Source of the DNA: Clostridia bacterium
Lineage (GTDB): Bacteria > Bacillota > Clostridia > TANB77 > CAG-508
Assembly (NCBI GenBank): GCA_030539215.1
Contig: JAUNSM010000004.1
Span: forward strand, 1 to 41,879
Reading direction: 5' to 3'
Length of the DNA: 41,879 bases
Below the pieces are notes generated by a model, which was not told the origin of the DNA, searched no databases, and saw only the letters and a list, made by a program, of their open reading frames with translations. This document shows positions 1-9,280 of this stretch, in pieces. Made by a program: the position numbers and the translations under genes. The stretch's first letter is position 1. Each line of letters opens with the position of its first letter.

Positions 1-99
1 CTATGTGTCACTTTTTATCTTAAGGGTGTATTATTTAATTTTACCATTTGTAATTATCATAATTCATTTCTTCTTTCAATATATTAACATGCCTTTTTA

Positions 100-561
100 T
101 TATTTTATTTTTTTGGCAGGACTTCCAGCATATATTGAATTGCATTCTGTGTTTTTTAAGACTAAACTATTAGCTCCTACTACTGTATTTTTCTCTATAA
201 TAACATTGCCCAATATCATTGAATTACCATATATAATAGAATTTTCCTCTATTATGGGATAAAAATTTTCATTTTTAGTTTTTCTTCCTATTGTTACATT
301 CTGATATATTGTAACTTTATCTTTAATAACACTCCCTTCTCCTATTATTATACCAATTGGATGTGGAAATCTCACTTTTTTACCTATTATAGCCTTTGGA
401 GATATTATACAATGATATTTTACATATATCCTGTGTTTACATATTTGACTTAAGAAATTCATATGTTTATTTTGTAAAAATCTTGATATTCTATAATATG
501 ATAACATTTTACTTTCTTCATATTGAAATGGAATAATAAATTTTATTATTTCTTTAATCAT
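100..561 (-). CDS. Hexapeptide-repeat O-acetyltransferase, serine-acetyltransferase-like
   Basis: Left-handed beta-helix acyltransferase of about 153 residues, probably transferring an acetyl group from acetyl-CoA to a sugar of the exopolysaccharide repeat. The C-terminal two thirds show imperfect hexapeptide repeats typical of the fold, including a HPIGIIIGEG stretch and VTIGRK, and the ending AGSPAKKIK is typical of CysE/NodL-like enzymes. An ATG at 588 is also in frame, but the ATG at 561 has a GAAAGG ribosome site at 571-576 and begins just inside the end of the flippase gene (8-base overlap), so I prefer it. It is the last recognisable gene of the capsule operon. CysE itself is an alternative, but the length and setting favour a polysaccharide acetyltransferase. 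Confidence 0.8.
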   Translation of the reverse strand: MIKEIIKFIIPFQYEESKMLSYYRISRFLQNKHMNFLSQICKHRIYVKYHCIISPKAIIGKKVRFPHPIGIIIGEGSVIKDKVTIYQNVTIGRKTKNENFYPIIEENSIIYGNSMILGNVIIEKNTVVGANSLVLKNTECNSIYAGSPAKKIK

Positions 562-1951
562 ATTTTTTTTCCTTTCTAATAAAATCAATAAATTGAAAAA
601 TATAATCTCTATTTAAATATATAATTATTAGAGTTAGCAGTATAGTAATGACAATATTAATATATACTGTAGCAGTAAAGCAAATAAAGGCAATTATCAT
701 ATAAATAATTGTTAAAGCAAATATTTTATCCCATTTAATTTTGATTTTTCCTATATTGGTCACAAAAATATATCTTGTTATCATTATTAAAATTGAACCT
801 ACAAGTTGCCCTATTAAAACAGCATAGATTCCTATTTTATTTATAAATAATAATGAAATAACTATTGTAAAGGTTGAACCTAATATACTAGTAATTGATA
901 TGTATTTAGTTTTATTTAAAGCTTGAAAAGCTGAACCTATATTAGTAGACATATTCATTAATAATGCATAAAACAATAAAAAAGGAAAATAATATCTTGA
1001 AGGATAGTATTCTGTTTCTTTTATAAAATAATAAAAAATATTAATTATTGGAAGTGCTAAAATAATTATTGAAATAAATTTTTCAAATATAAATTGCATT
1101 GTTTTAGTAAATTTATTATCAAAAGCATTTTCATTTGCTAGAAGGATAGCTTCTTCAATAATTGCCATACTTAAAACACTTCCTACAAAAGTAATAATAA
1201 TAGAAAATTTATTTGCAAATGAATATAATCCATTTTGTGTCTTTCCTAAAATATTAGTAATTATAATTTTACTCGTTCCAGATATTAACCATACCGATAT
1301 TAAATTTATAACCAATGGCGCAGAAAAACATATCATTCTTTTTAGAAAATGCATGTCCATTTTTTTTATAGATACTTGCTTTATTGTTTTTAATTTTAAC
1401 TCTATAGTTAAAAAAATTGCAATATTTCCTAAAATATGACCAATATATAATGACTCTACCTTTATATCAAATATACAGATTAATATTATATTGGTAATAA
1501 AATTTACTATAGTACCTATTATTCCTGCTTTAACATATAATTTATTTTCTTTTACCCCTCTTGCATAATACTGCCAAACATAAGTAATTCCTCCTGTAAG
1601 TAACATCATTAAAACATATTCAACATATTCTATGCAATTAAAAAAATTATAGATAAGTACACATATAGTAATAACTACTGTTTGTGCAATAACTAATAAT
1701 ATAGAATTTGATACTACTTTTTTATTATCTTCTTTAACAGACAGTAAAAATTTCAATACTGCTTCCCAAATGGCTATAAAAGAGATCGGTATAAGTACAT
1801 TAATCAATGTTTGATTATAATCAAATATTCCTAATTGTTCTGCTGTTATGTAAAAGGCATATAATGGTACTAATAAAATTGACAATATTTTTGAAGATAA
1901 ATTTCCTATAAAATATATTCCTGTTTTTCTTAATAATCGTTTTGTTTGCAT
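554..1951 (-). CDS. Wzx-type polysaccharide flippase
   Basis: Multispanning membrane protein of 465 residues with about 12-14 hydrophobic segments along its whole length, the usual size and pattern of the MOP/MATE-like polysaccharide exporters (Wzx/RfbX). Its expected role is to flip undecaprenyl-diphosphate-linked repeat units to the outer face of the membrane. The N-terminus (KRLLRKTGIYFIGNLSSKILS) is typical of the family. The ATG at 1951 is preceded by AGAGAGGAT. The upstream EpsG-like polymerase ends 13 bases before, and the downstream acyltransferase start overlaps its stop, so it is part of the capsule operon. Substrate cannot be told from sequence. Confidence 0.88.
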   Translation of the reverse strand: MQTKRLLRKTGIYFIGNLSSKILSILLVPLYAFYITAEQLGIFDYNQTLINVLIPISFIAIWEAVLKFLLSVKEDNKKVVSNSILLVIAQTVVITICVLIYNFFNCIEYVEYVLMMLLTGGITYVWQYYARGVKENKLYVKAGIIGTIVNFITNIILICIFDIKVESLYIGHILGNIAIFLTIELKLKTIKQVSIKKMDMHFLKRMICFSAPLVINLISVWLISGTSKIIITNILGKTQNGLYSFANKFSIIITFVGSVLSMAIIEEAILLANENAFDNKFTKTMQFIFEKFISIIILALPIINIFYYFIKETEYYPSRYYFPFLLFYALLMNMSTNIGSAFQALNKTKYISITSILGSTFTIVISLLFINKIGIYAVLIGQLVGSILIMITRYIFVTNIGKIKIKWDKIFALTIIYMIIAFICFTATVYINIVITILLTLIIIYLNRDYIFQFIDFIRKEKKYD

Positions 1952-1964
1952 AAAATCCTCTCTT

Positions 1965-3071
1965 CTATTTTAATAAAAAATTACTATAATTTAACATACT
2001 TTCCCTTGATGCTTGTATAAAAGTTATTCTATACGAATATATTACTGCATACATTATAATAAAAGGTAAAAGAATTAGATTGCCTTCTGCTTTCTTTATT
2101 TCTTTCATTGCTCTTATAATAGATGGTAGTATTATGCAAATTGAAAAATTACAATACCATTCTATTCTTCCAATTGGGAACCATATCGTATAAATAGATA
2201 TAACTATTGATATTCCACATAAGAGATTATACAAATATATATTATTGTTTAATTTTTTGATTGAATTATACAAAATTAAACACATTAACAATATAGGCAA
2301 TTTATCAAAATCCCAGATTGATATTTTTCCTTGTCCTATTTGATAATTCAAATACCTTCTTCCAAGATTTGGAAGTACAAATGAAAATATTATGTATAAT
2401 ACAATAGGTAATATAATGGTTATTACTGGTACTAACCATCTTTTACTTCTGTTTTGGCTCTTTTTATTTAACGAAAGAATTGTTAAAAATAGCAAAAAGA
2501 ATGCCGAATAGTGAAATAATGTCGCTATAAAAATGCATATAATATATTTCTTTGTTTTTTTTTCAATAATATATCTTAATCCAAATGCAATTATACTACT
2601 TGCAATAAATAATCTTATTATTCCGCAAAAATATAAATAAAGTAGAGTTCCAAATAGAAAAACTCCTAAGAATAAATTTATATGGTCTTTTTCGTATTCT
2701 AAAGCTTTATAATACAATACTAATGGAATAAAGGTTGTCAAAAAAATTATTACTTGAAAATTCCTTGTAAATAATGATATAAAGTAATTAAATAATAAAT
2801 ATCCTGGTTCTAATCCTGTATTTAAAAACTGTTTAATAACACCATTCTTAATTGTATTGTCAAACATTAATTTATAATTATTATCATCTACTCCAACCCC
2901 ACATGTTCTAAATCCTATTGGAAGCAAAAGTAAAAGAAAAGATATTATCCAAAGGCATCTATTTAATTTAATTATTTTTTTGTTTTCCTTTTTGGCAAAC
3001 TTTTGTGCTAATCCAGCAAACAATGATGCTAAAACAATTGATCCATAATATACTACTATTTCCTTATTCAT
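1965..3071 (-). CDS. EpsG-family (Wzy-like) polysaccharide polymerase
   Basis: Membrane protein of about 368 residues with roughly ten hydrophobic segments, matching the EpsG/Wzy-like polymerases that join repeat units outside the cell. The RTCGVGVDDNNYKLMF region near residue 60 resembles the extracytoplasmic loop of EpsG proteins. Two starts are possible: a GTG at 3077 and an ATG at 3071. The AGGA at about 3081-3084 is only 2 bases from the GTG but about 8 from the ATG, so the ATG is the better start. The start overlaps the end of the upstream glycosyltransferase by 8 bases, indicating translational coupling. Assignment rests on topology and context rather than catalytic motifs. Confidence 0.8.
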   Translation of the reverse strand: MNKEIVVYYGSIVLASLFAGLAQKFAKKENKKIIKLNRCLWIISFLLLLLPIGFRTCGVGVDDNNYKLMFDNTIKNGVIKQFLNTGLEPGYLLFNYFISLFTRNFQVIIFLTTFIPLVLYYKALEYEKDHINLFLGVFLFGTLLYLYFCGIIRLFIASSIIAFGLRYIIEKKTKKYIICIFIATLFHYSAFFLLFLTILSLNKKSQNRSKRWLVPVITIILPIVLYIIFSFVLPNLGRRYLNYQIGQGKISIWDFDKLPILLMCLILYNSIKKLNNNIYLYNLLCGISIVISIYTIWFPIGRIEWYCNFSICIILPSIIRAMKEIKKAEGNLILLPFIIMYAVIYSYRITFIQASRESMLNYSNFLLK

Positions 3072-4200
3072 TTTCACATTCCTTTGTTTTTTCTATATAA
3101 AATTTTTCTATTTCTTTGGCAACATCTCTTATGTCAAAATTTGATTTTATTAATTCTTCTCTTGTATTTCTTCTCTTTATATTTTTTAACAATAAATTAA
3201 TCGTATTTGCCCATTCAATTGGTTTACTATTTAAAGACATATAATTAACTAATTTTGTTATTGCTACATTTTTTGTAATAGTATCAGATAATAAGCATGG
3301 AAGTCCTGAACCTTGTGCTTCTATAACAGATCCTGGTAATCCCTCATATAACGATGGCATTACAAAAATATCCATTGCCTGTAAAAAATCATTAACATTT
3401 TTTTGTTTTCCCAATAAAATTATATTATCTTGCATTTTTAGCCATTTAATTTCATTTTCTAATTCTTGTCTCAAACTTCCTTCCCCTATTAAGTATAACA
3501 TACTATTATGATCTTGTTTATATATTTCTTGAAATACTTTAATTAAAAATATATGGTTCTTTTGTTTATGAAATCTTCCAACATTAACAATACAAATTTT
3601 ATTATCACATTTTAGCTGTTCTCTCATTTGTTTTCGTTTACTTTCTGAAAAAACAAATTTTTCACTATCTATTCCATTATTAATTATCTTATATTTATTA
3701 CTATTTAAGATTTTATTACTATATAACCACTTTCCTGCAAGGTCTGAACACGAAAAATAATCTGTTGCAATGTTTTTTATAAATAGTTTGTTAATTCTAT
3801 GAATTAAATAATGTACGATTTTGCTTTTTTTGCTCCCTCCTTGTTTTGAATTTCTACTATGTATTATTCTAACTGGAATTTTATATTTTTTTGCTATTTT
3901 TAGTGGCATAATATATGTTAATGAACTTACATGCATATGTACAATATTATATTCAGAATGCTCATTAAAAAACTTTTCTATATCTTTTTTATGTCTTAAT
4001 AAATTTTTTCTTCTTGGTGTTATTGAATATATTCTTCCACCTAATGCTAAAATCTCTTTATTATAATCACAATTTTTATCTGTTTGCAATAGGAAATCTA
4101 ATACTACTTTTGTTCTATCTATATTTCTAAAAATATTCATTAATGTAGTTTGTATTCCACCTCTATCCATTGAATTAACTATCTGTAATACTCTTATCAT
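3064..4200 (-). CDS. Glycosyltransferase family 4, GT-B fold
   Basis: 378-residue glycosyltransferase expected to add one sugar to the lipid-linked repeat unit at the inner face of the membrane. The N-terminal half opens with RVLQIVNSMDRGGIQT, the usual GT4 start with its glycine-rich acceptor-side loop. The C-terminal half has VGRFHKQKNH and the EGLPGSVIEAQGSG stretch that carries the E-x7-E donor-binding motif. Length is normal for the family. It overlaps the EpsG-like gene downstream and is followed on its upstream side by an acyltransferase gene 75 bases away. The donor sugar cannot be predicted. Confidence 0.9.
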   Translation of the reverse strand: MIRVLQIVNSMDRGGIQTTLMNIFRNIDRTKVVLDFLLQTDKNCDYNKEILALGGRIYSITPRRKNLLRHKKDIEKFFNEHSEYNIVHMHVSSLTYIMPLKIAKKYKIPVRIIHSRNSKQGGSKKSKIVHYLIHRINKLFIKNIATDYFSCSDLAGKWLYSNKILNSNKYKIINNGIDSEKFVFSESKRKQMREQLKCDNKICIVNVGRFHKQKNHIFLIKVFQEIYKQDHNSMLYLIGEGSLRQELENEIKWLKMQDNIILLGKQKNVNDFLQAMDIFVMPSLYEGLPGSVIEAQGSGLPCLLSDTITKNVAITKLVNYMSLNSKPIEWANTINLLLKNIKRRNTREELIKSNFDIRDVAKEIEKFYIEKTKECENE

Positions 4201-4275
4201 ATATTTTACTTTCTCCTCTATCTTTTTAATATTAATTCTAGAAATATTTTAAATAATCTCTTTTATCTTATTAAA

Positions 4276-4782
4276 TCATTTCTTAAATTTTATTTTTCTT
4301 TTTTCTAAAGTTCTTGAATTTTTTACAATTTCTTCATCCTCTATTACTTCATTTACAATTGTTCCTGCACCGACCACATTACAATTACCTATATTGCATT
4401 TTGATAAAATAACTGTATTACTTCCTACCCAATTATCATTTTTAATACATATTGGATTTGTATTAAAATTTCCTTTTTTTAAACTGTTTTTTGTGTTAAA
4501 AACATGATTATGATCATATATTTTTACGTTTTCTCCAAATGAATTATTATTTCCTATTGAAATAAATGTGTGACAATTAATTGAGCAATAATTATTAAAA
4601 AAATTATTCTCTCCTATTTCTAAATATCCATTTTCATTTATATTAATTATAAAATTATTTCTAAATTTCAATCCTTTTCCAATTTTTAACCTTTTGCCAT
4701 ATTTTATTTTCCAATATAATATTTTAATCTTATTCCTTAAAACTCTAAAAATGCTTTCTATTAATTGTAATATTCTGTACAT
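4276..4782 (-). CDS. Hexapeptide-repeat acyltransferase
   Basis: About 168 residues of left-handed beta-helix acyltransferase (maltose/galactoside O-acetyltransferase-like). Hexapeptide turns run from about residue 40 to 155, with an internal DHNHVF loop containing the likely catalytic histidine, then WVGSNTVILS and NVVGAGTIVNE coils. An ATG at 4794 is in frame, but the ATG at 4782 sits 6 bases after GAGG and one base after the stop of the preceding glycosyltransferase, so it is the likelier start. It probably acetylates a sugar of the exopolysaccharide. It is the second such enzyme in the operon; the other is at the operon's end. Confidence 0.82.
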   Translation of the reverse strand: MYRILQLIESIFRVLRNKIKILYWKIKYGKRLKIGKGLKFRNNFIININENGYLEIGENNFFNNYCSINCHTFISIGNNNSFGENVKIYDHNHVFNTKNSLKKGNFNTNPICIKNDNWVGSNTVILSKCNIGNCNVVGAGTIVNEVIEDEEIVKNSRTLEKRKIKFKK

Positions 4783-4783
4783 A

Positions 4784-5950
4784 TTATACCTCATTTTCTT
4801 TTATAATCATATTTAAAAAACTTTTCCTTTTGTCATTTAAATCTTTTTCCAAGTATTTTTTTGATTCTTCGAAATTCTTATTTGCTTGTTTTTTCATTAA
4901 ATCTCTATTTGAAATTAATAATTCTATTTTGTTAGTCATTTTCTTATAATCTTTTTTTTTGCAAATAAATTCATTGTCTATTAATTCTGGAATTCCTCCT
5001 GTCTTCATTCCTACAATAGGGCAACCTCTACTCATAGCTTCAATCATAGCTCTTGGAAGTCCCTCTTGCAAACTTGGCATTAAAAATATGTCTATTTCAT
5101 CTAACCATTTCATTACTGGTTCTCCTGATGGTAAAGTTCCATCGAAAAACACCTTTGATTCTACATTATATCTTTTTGCTAAATCTTTCCATTGTTGTTG
5201 TCCTCCTGCTCCTAAAAAATGCAATTCAATATTATTATATTCTTTTTGTACTGATGACAGTGCTTTAATTGCTTGAGCATGTCCTTTAAATCCAACATTT
5301 AAAGAACCAATTAATCCTAATTTTATTTGCTGATTATTTTTATATGAATTTATTTTTTTTATTCTTTGCTCTAGCACTTCAGTTTTAACGTCTTTTAGTT
5401 TTACATTAGAACATGATATACATCTACCTTTAGTTGGATATCTTTCTTGTAAGAAACTATTAGATACATATATTACGTTGTTTGATTTTTTTACATAATA
5501 TTTATTTATAAGAAAAATTATTGGTGCAACTAATTTTCCTATTATATTTCCATAATTCCATATTGAATCCCATGCACATCCTACCATTTCTATGATATAT
5601 TTTTTATTTTTATTTACTACTTTATTATATGACATTATTCCAATATAGCTTGGTAATTTTATAAAACACAATTCACTTTTTTTTATTTCTTTATTTATTA
5701 TTAATTTTATATCTCTCTTATAAAACTCACTATAATTATTAATTGTAATGAACTTTATATTTTTTCCACTAGATAAACTTAACACTTTGTTTGAATTCCT
5801 TATATCTTTATCTTCTCTGCAAATTACAACAAGTTTGTCTTCTTCAGTTAATCTATGTCCATTTAAATAATTATAATTAACTGCTCCTGTTGTATAATAT
5901 TGATTATCTTTTTTAATTAGTTTTACATCTAAAAAGAATAATATATTCAT
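4784..5950 (-). CDS. Glycosyltransferase family 4, GT-B fold
   Basis: 388-residue GT4 enzyme. The C-terminal Rossmann half is clear: LGLIGSLNVGFKGH, then GAGGQQQWKDLA, then the donor-binding segment LPSLQEGLPRAMIEAMSRG with the E-x7-E pair. The N-terminal half is divergent, as is usual for the acceptor-binding side. The ATG at 5950 follows AGGAATAGAGAAA, and the gene starts 5 bases after the HprK-like gene ends, so the two are likely co-translated. Expected role: addition of one sugar to the undecaprenyl-linked repeat unit. The exact sugar is unknown. Confidence 0.88.
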   Translation of the reverse strand: MNILFFLDVKLIKKDNQYYTTGAVNYNYLNGHRLTEEDKLVVICREDKDIRNSNKVLSLSSGKNIKFITINNYSEFYKRDIKLIINKEIKKSELCFIKLPSYIGIMSYNKVVNKNKKYIIEMVGCAWDSIWNYGNIIGKLVAPIIFLINKYYVKKSNNVIYVSNSFLQERYPTKGRCISCSNVKLKDVKTEVLEQRIKKINSYKNNQQIKLGLIGSLNVGFKGHAQAIKALSSVQKEYNNIELHFLGAGGQQQWKDLAKRYNVESKVFFDGTLPSGEPVMKWLDEIDIFLMPSLQEGLPRAMIEAMSRGCPIVGMKTGGIPELIDNEFICKKKDYKKMTNKIELLISNRDLMKKQANKNFEESKKYLEKDLNDKRKSFLNMIIKENEV

Positions 5951-5955
5951 TTTCT

Positions 5956-7002
5956 CTATTCCTCGCTACTTCTAATTACTTCATCTGCTACTTTGGATAC
6001 ATTTTCCATCGTAGAAATCTTTATATATTTTGTTTGTGTATTTTTAAATGCTTCCAGATATATTTTATACATTTTTTCAAATATATCTGTTATTTCCAAT
6101 TGATTAAATCCACACATTGTTAAAATAGCAGACATATTACTTCCAAATATTTCATTTAATGTAACTGAAACAGCCTTATTTGCTATTGTTTTATAATCAA
6201 TAGCACTATTTTCACTATTTTCATTTCCTCTTTCAATCCATATAATTTGATTAATATTTGTTTTATTTCCAATTACATCTTTGCCAAATATCTCTACTGG
6301 AGATACTCTAATAGATTGTGGATTATGTTTTCTTAAATAAGCTAATAAACCTGGTATACATCTCAATACTCTTTTTATAGGTTGCTTTATTAATTCATAA
6401 ATGTTATTAACAAAATTATTACATCTTGGTCCTTTTTTTGAAAACACTTCTGGAAATAGGTCTTTGTGATAAAAATAAAGTACAAACTTTTTAGGTAAAG
6501 GATAGATTATTCCTTTCTCATCAATTATATTCATATCATCTCCTAGTAGCTTATATCCTTTTTTTATTAATTTTGCAACTGATGCTGTTTTTCCGACTCC
6601 TCCCCAAGAAGGTAATAATAATGCACCTTTTTCGTTAGAAACTGCTGCTGCATGTATAATTGAGTAGTTTTGTTTTAAAAGCATAATGTTTAACATAATC
6701 ATTATCCATTCATTTGCCTCTTGATTTGTCTCAATCACACAAGTTGTTTCATTTTTAAAATATATTTTTGTTTTCTTTTCATGATCATATATATATTCTT
6801 CACATCCATATATTTTCTCTTCTATTTTTCTTGCTTTTGAATAGTCAATTTTTTTATTATATTTAACTTTAATAAATTCTTTACATTTTAAATATTCTTT
6901 TTCATCCATACTAGCTACATTTTCATCTATAATTAATGTATCTTTCCATTTATAATTATCATCTATTTCAATTCCAATTAACCCTATTATTGTTTTTTTC
7001 AT
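5956..7002 (-). CDS. HPr-kinase-like P-loop protein in capsule operon
   Basis: 348-residue protein with an HprK-related ATPase core. It has IIHAAAVS at 115-122, a P-loop GGVGKT at 134-139, GYKLLGDDMNII at 149-160 with the acidic pair at 155-156, and the PLPKKFVLYF strand. These match the kinase domain of HPr kinase/phosphorylase and the HprK-related proteins sometimes found in surface-polysaccharide and peptide-modification clusters. It lacks the N-terminal half of genuine HprK and is too long to be a simple kinase domain. The substrate is unknown; phosphorylation of a small molecule or of a capsule enzyme are both possible. It lies inside the operon between glycosyltransferase genes. I recognise the fold, not the function. 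Confidence 0.65.
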   Translation of the reverse strand: MKKTIIGLIGIEIDDNYKWKDTLIIDENVASMDEKEYLKCKEFIKVKYNKKIDYSKARKIEEKIYGCEEYIYDHEKKTKIYFKNETTCVIETNQEANEWIMIMLNIMLLKQNYSIIHAAAVSNEKGALLLPSWGGVGKTASVAKLIKKGYKLLGDDMNIIDEKGIIYPLPKKFVLYFYHKDLFPEVFSKKGPRCNNFVNNIYELIKQPIKRVLRCIPGLLAYLRKHNPQSIRVSPVEIFGKDVIGNKTNINQIIWIERGNENSENSAIDYKTIANKAVSVTLNEIFGSNMSAILTMCGFNQLEITDIFEKMYKIYLEAFKNTQTKYIKISTMENVSKVADEVIRSSEE

Positions 7003-7075
7003 TATATTATTTTCCCCCTATAAATCTTCATAATCTTTTTGTTTTAAATATTAGCTCATATATCTTTTTATATTC

Positions 7076-8194
7076 TTATTCATTATAATATAGTCTTTTT
7101 AATTTAGGTATTATATTATCTAACAAGTATGGTTGAATTTCTTTTCTAGCATATGCTCCAAATATATTTAATTTACTTTTATTTTCTTTAATATTTAATA
7201 TTTTTTGAGTCATATCATTTACATCATCTATTTCACAAATATAACCATCTTTCTGATCTTCTATCAAGTCTCTATTCCCTCTACAATTTGTCACGATACA
7301 TGGTAGCCCTAATATCATTGCTTCCATTATATTTACTGCTAATCCTTCTTGCTTTGAAGTTGAAATTGCAATGTCAGAAATGTTTAATAATTTAGGGATA
7401 TCTTTTCTATATCCCAAAAATCTGATATTTTTTTCGACATTCAATTTTTTAGATAAAGCTTGGTATCTACCATTCATTGAATCAATACCTGGTAATAAAA
7501 CTTTAACATCACTATAGCCATTATCCAAAATTTGTTTTAATACTTTAATTGCCATTGATTGATTTTTTCTTTTACTTAATTCTGCCGTATATATAATTAC
7601 AAAATCATCTTCTTTTATGTTTAATTCTTTTCTTAATTGCATTTTTTCTTGATTTGATATATCAAAAGTGAATTTATTTTTAGATACTCCTACTCCATTT
7701 ACTAATTCAATTTGAGGACATTTTTTAAAATTTTTTTTTGCTATACCATAATCTTCTTTATTTATTGTAATTAAACAATCTGTGTACCTTGATAGCCAGT
7801 TTTCTATTGGATAATATATTAGCCAGTTTATTAGTGGTGCTCCTTTATAAAAATGAAAGCCATGTGCAGTATAAAATATTTTTGTTCCTTTTTTTCTTGT
7901 CTCTCTTGCCGCTAATCTAGTTAATACTCCTCCAACTGGTGTATGACAATGTATTATTTCATAGTTATTTTCATTTATTATTTTTTTTAATTGTTTATAT
8001 GCTTTCATGTTATTTAATTTTAATGGATTTCTTTCAAAAGCTATATTAAAATGCTTATCACAATATTCTATTTTTGCTAATCCTTTAGCTGCTACATGTA
8101 CTTCATAACCCTTATCCTTAAATAATTTTAAGTGTTCAACATGGAAATGAATTATATGACTTTCGACAGTTGCAACAAATAATACTTTTTTCAT
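7076..8194 (-). CDS. Glycosyltransferase family 4 (EpsD-like)
   Basis: 372-residue GT4 enzyme resembling the EpsD/CapM group that adds the second sugar after the initiating sugar transferase. Visible landmarks are the N-terminal KKVLFVATVESHI strand and loop, IIHCHTPVGGVLTRLAAR, TAHGFHFYKGAP, IYTAELSKRKNQ at the start of the C-terminal domain, and STSKQEGLAVNIMEAMILG with the E-x7-E motif. The ATG at 8194 is preceded by GAGG, which overlaps the last codons of the sugar transferase gene. That adjacency to the initiating enzyme supports a role in the second glycosylation step. Confidence 0.9.
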   Translation of the reverse strand: MKKVLFVATVESHIIHFHVEHLKLFKDKGYEVHVAAKGLAKIEYCDKHFNIAFERNPLKLNNMKAYKQLKKIINENNYEIIHCHTPVGGVLTRLAARETRKKGTKIFYTAHGFHFYKGAPLINWLIYYPIENWLSRYTDCLITINKEDYGIAKKNFKKCPQIELVNGVGVSKNKFTFDISNQEKMQLRKELNIKEDDFVIIYTAELSKRKNQSMAIKVLKQILDNGYSDVKVLLPGIDSMNGRYQALSKKLNVEKNIRFLGYRKDIPKLLNISDIAISTSKQEGLAVNIMEAMILGLPCIVTNCRGNRDLIEDQKDGYICEIDDVNDMTQKILNIKENKSKLNIFGAYARKEIQPYLLDNIIPKLKRLYYNE

Positions 8195-8203
8195 TCTTAT
8201 CCT

Positions 8204-8815
8204 CTACACCTCAATTTCTTCTTTATCTTTGCTTCCTTCTACAACCCCATCATGTTTAAATACATTTATTATTGTTTTTATAAATACCTTGCAATCAAAT
8301 ATAAATGAAATTTTTTGTATGTATTCTCCATCATATTTTGCTTTTATTGGTATTTCTAATTCGTCTCTTCCGTTTACTTGTGCCCATCCTGTTAATCCTG
8401 GTTTTATATTATTTGCATTATATTTATCTCTTTCTTCTACTAAATTATCCTGATTCCATAATGCTGGTCTTGGTCCAATTATAGACATTTCTCCTTTTAA
8501 TATATTTATAAGTTGTGGAAGTTCATCTATACTTGTTCTTCTTAATATTCTACCTGATTTTGTTATGTATGTATCTGGATTTTTTAGCATATGTGTTGGT
8601 GTATCTTTTGGTGTATCTTTTCTCATTGTTCTAAATTTATATATGTAAAATATTTTTTTGTCTTTTCCTATTCTTTTTTGTTTAAAAAATACTGGTCCTT
8701 TTGATTCTAGTTCTATTATTATTGAAATTATTAAAAAAAGAGGTAATAAAATTATAAGTACTATTAATGATAAAAATATATCTAATATGCTTTTTATTAT
8801 TATGTATGGTTTCAA
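8204..8815 (-). CDS. Undecaprenyl-phosphate sugar-1-phosphate transferase
   Basis: 203-residue initiating transferase of the WcaJ/EpsL/PglC type, moving a sugar-1-phosphate from a UDP-sugar to undecaprenyl phosphate. It has one N-terminal membrane segment (about residues 8-30), then VFFKQKRIGKDKKIF, YKFRTMRKDT, RRTSIDELPQLINILKGEMS, IGPRPALW and KPGLTGWAQVNGR, all hallmark motifs of the family. The start is a TTG at 8815 with AAGGAA upstream; there is no ATG before RTMRKDT, so the TTG is required to include the membrane helix. It lies 15 bases after the restored VanZ gene, a normal operon gap. Confidence 0.93.
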   Translation of the reverse strand: MKPYIIIKSILDIFLSLIVLIILLPLFLIISIIIELESKGPVFFKQKRIGKDKKIFYIYKFRTMRKDTPKDTPTHMLKNPDTYITKSGRILRRTSIDELPQLINILKGEMSIIGPRPALWNQDNLVEERDKYNANNIKPGLTGWAQVNGRDELEIPIKAKYDGEYIQKISFIFDCKVFIKTIINVFKHDGVVEGSKDKEEIEV

Positions 8816-8830
8816 TTCTTTTCCTTCTTT

Positions 8831-9260
8831 CTATTTTTTTAAAAACATAACTCCAATTAACATTATTGCAACAAATGCACCCAATGAATCTATTAATACA
8901 TCTGTAATTGTTGATGTTCTTCCGTGGTATAAAATATTGATGGAATTCATCTGATATTGCGTATATGCTTAAAAATAATTGACTATATATTATTTTTTGT
9001 ATTAATGGTATGTTATATTGACTTAACAATAATATTGTAAGTATGCCTCCTATTGCATAAATTGTAAAGTGTGCTAATTTACGTATTGGTAATTGTAGTT
9101 TTTGTATTTCTTCGTTTGTTGGTTTTTTTGAAAATATTTTCATAAGACTTGTTATTACTCTTCCACTTGTACTACCAGATTCTTCACCCGGTTGGTTAGA
9201 AAAGTAAAATACTGTTACCATCCATATTATTATTAAAATTATTAATACTACTTTTTGCAT
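8831..9260 (-). CDS. VanZ-like membrane protein, +1 shift at CGG
   Basis: VanZ-family membrane protein, 142 residues once one base is skipped. The first 112 codons give a normal VanZ N-terminus (FYFSNQPGEES, RKLAHFTIYAIGG, SDEFHQYFIP). At base 8924 an in-frame CGG follows CCA. Read straight on, the frame gives a non-family tail that runs 130 bases into the sugar transferase gene. Skipping the C continues GRTSTITDVLIDSLGA and a last membrane helix, ending at TAG 8831-8833. This is the usual VanZ ending, and it removes the overlap. VanZ proteins are linked to glycopeptide tolerance and surface polysaccharides, but their biochemistry is unclear. It sits between the dehydratase and sugar transferase genes. 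Confidence 0.85.
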
Positions 9261-9280
9261 TCGTTTGTTTCCTTACTTTT

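Noticed and set aside
8682-8830. Long VanZ tail overlapping the sugar transferase gene
   Set aside because: It is the zero-frame continuation past the CGG at 8924, has no VanZ features and overlaps a strongly conserved gene.
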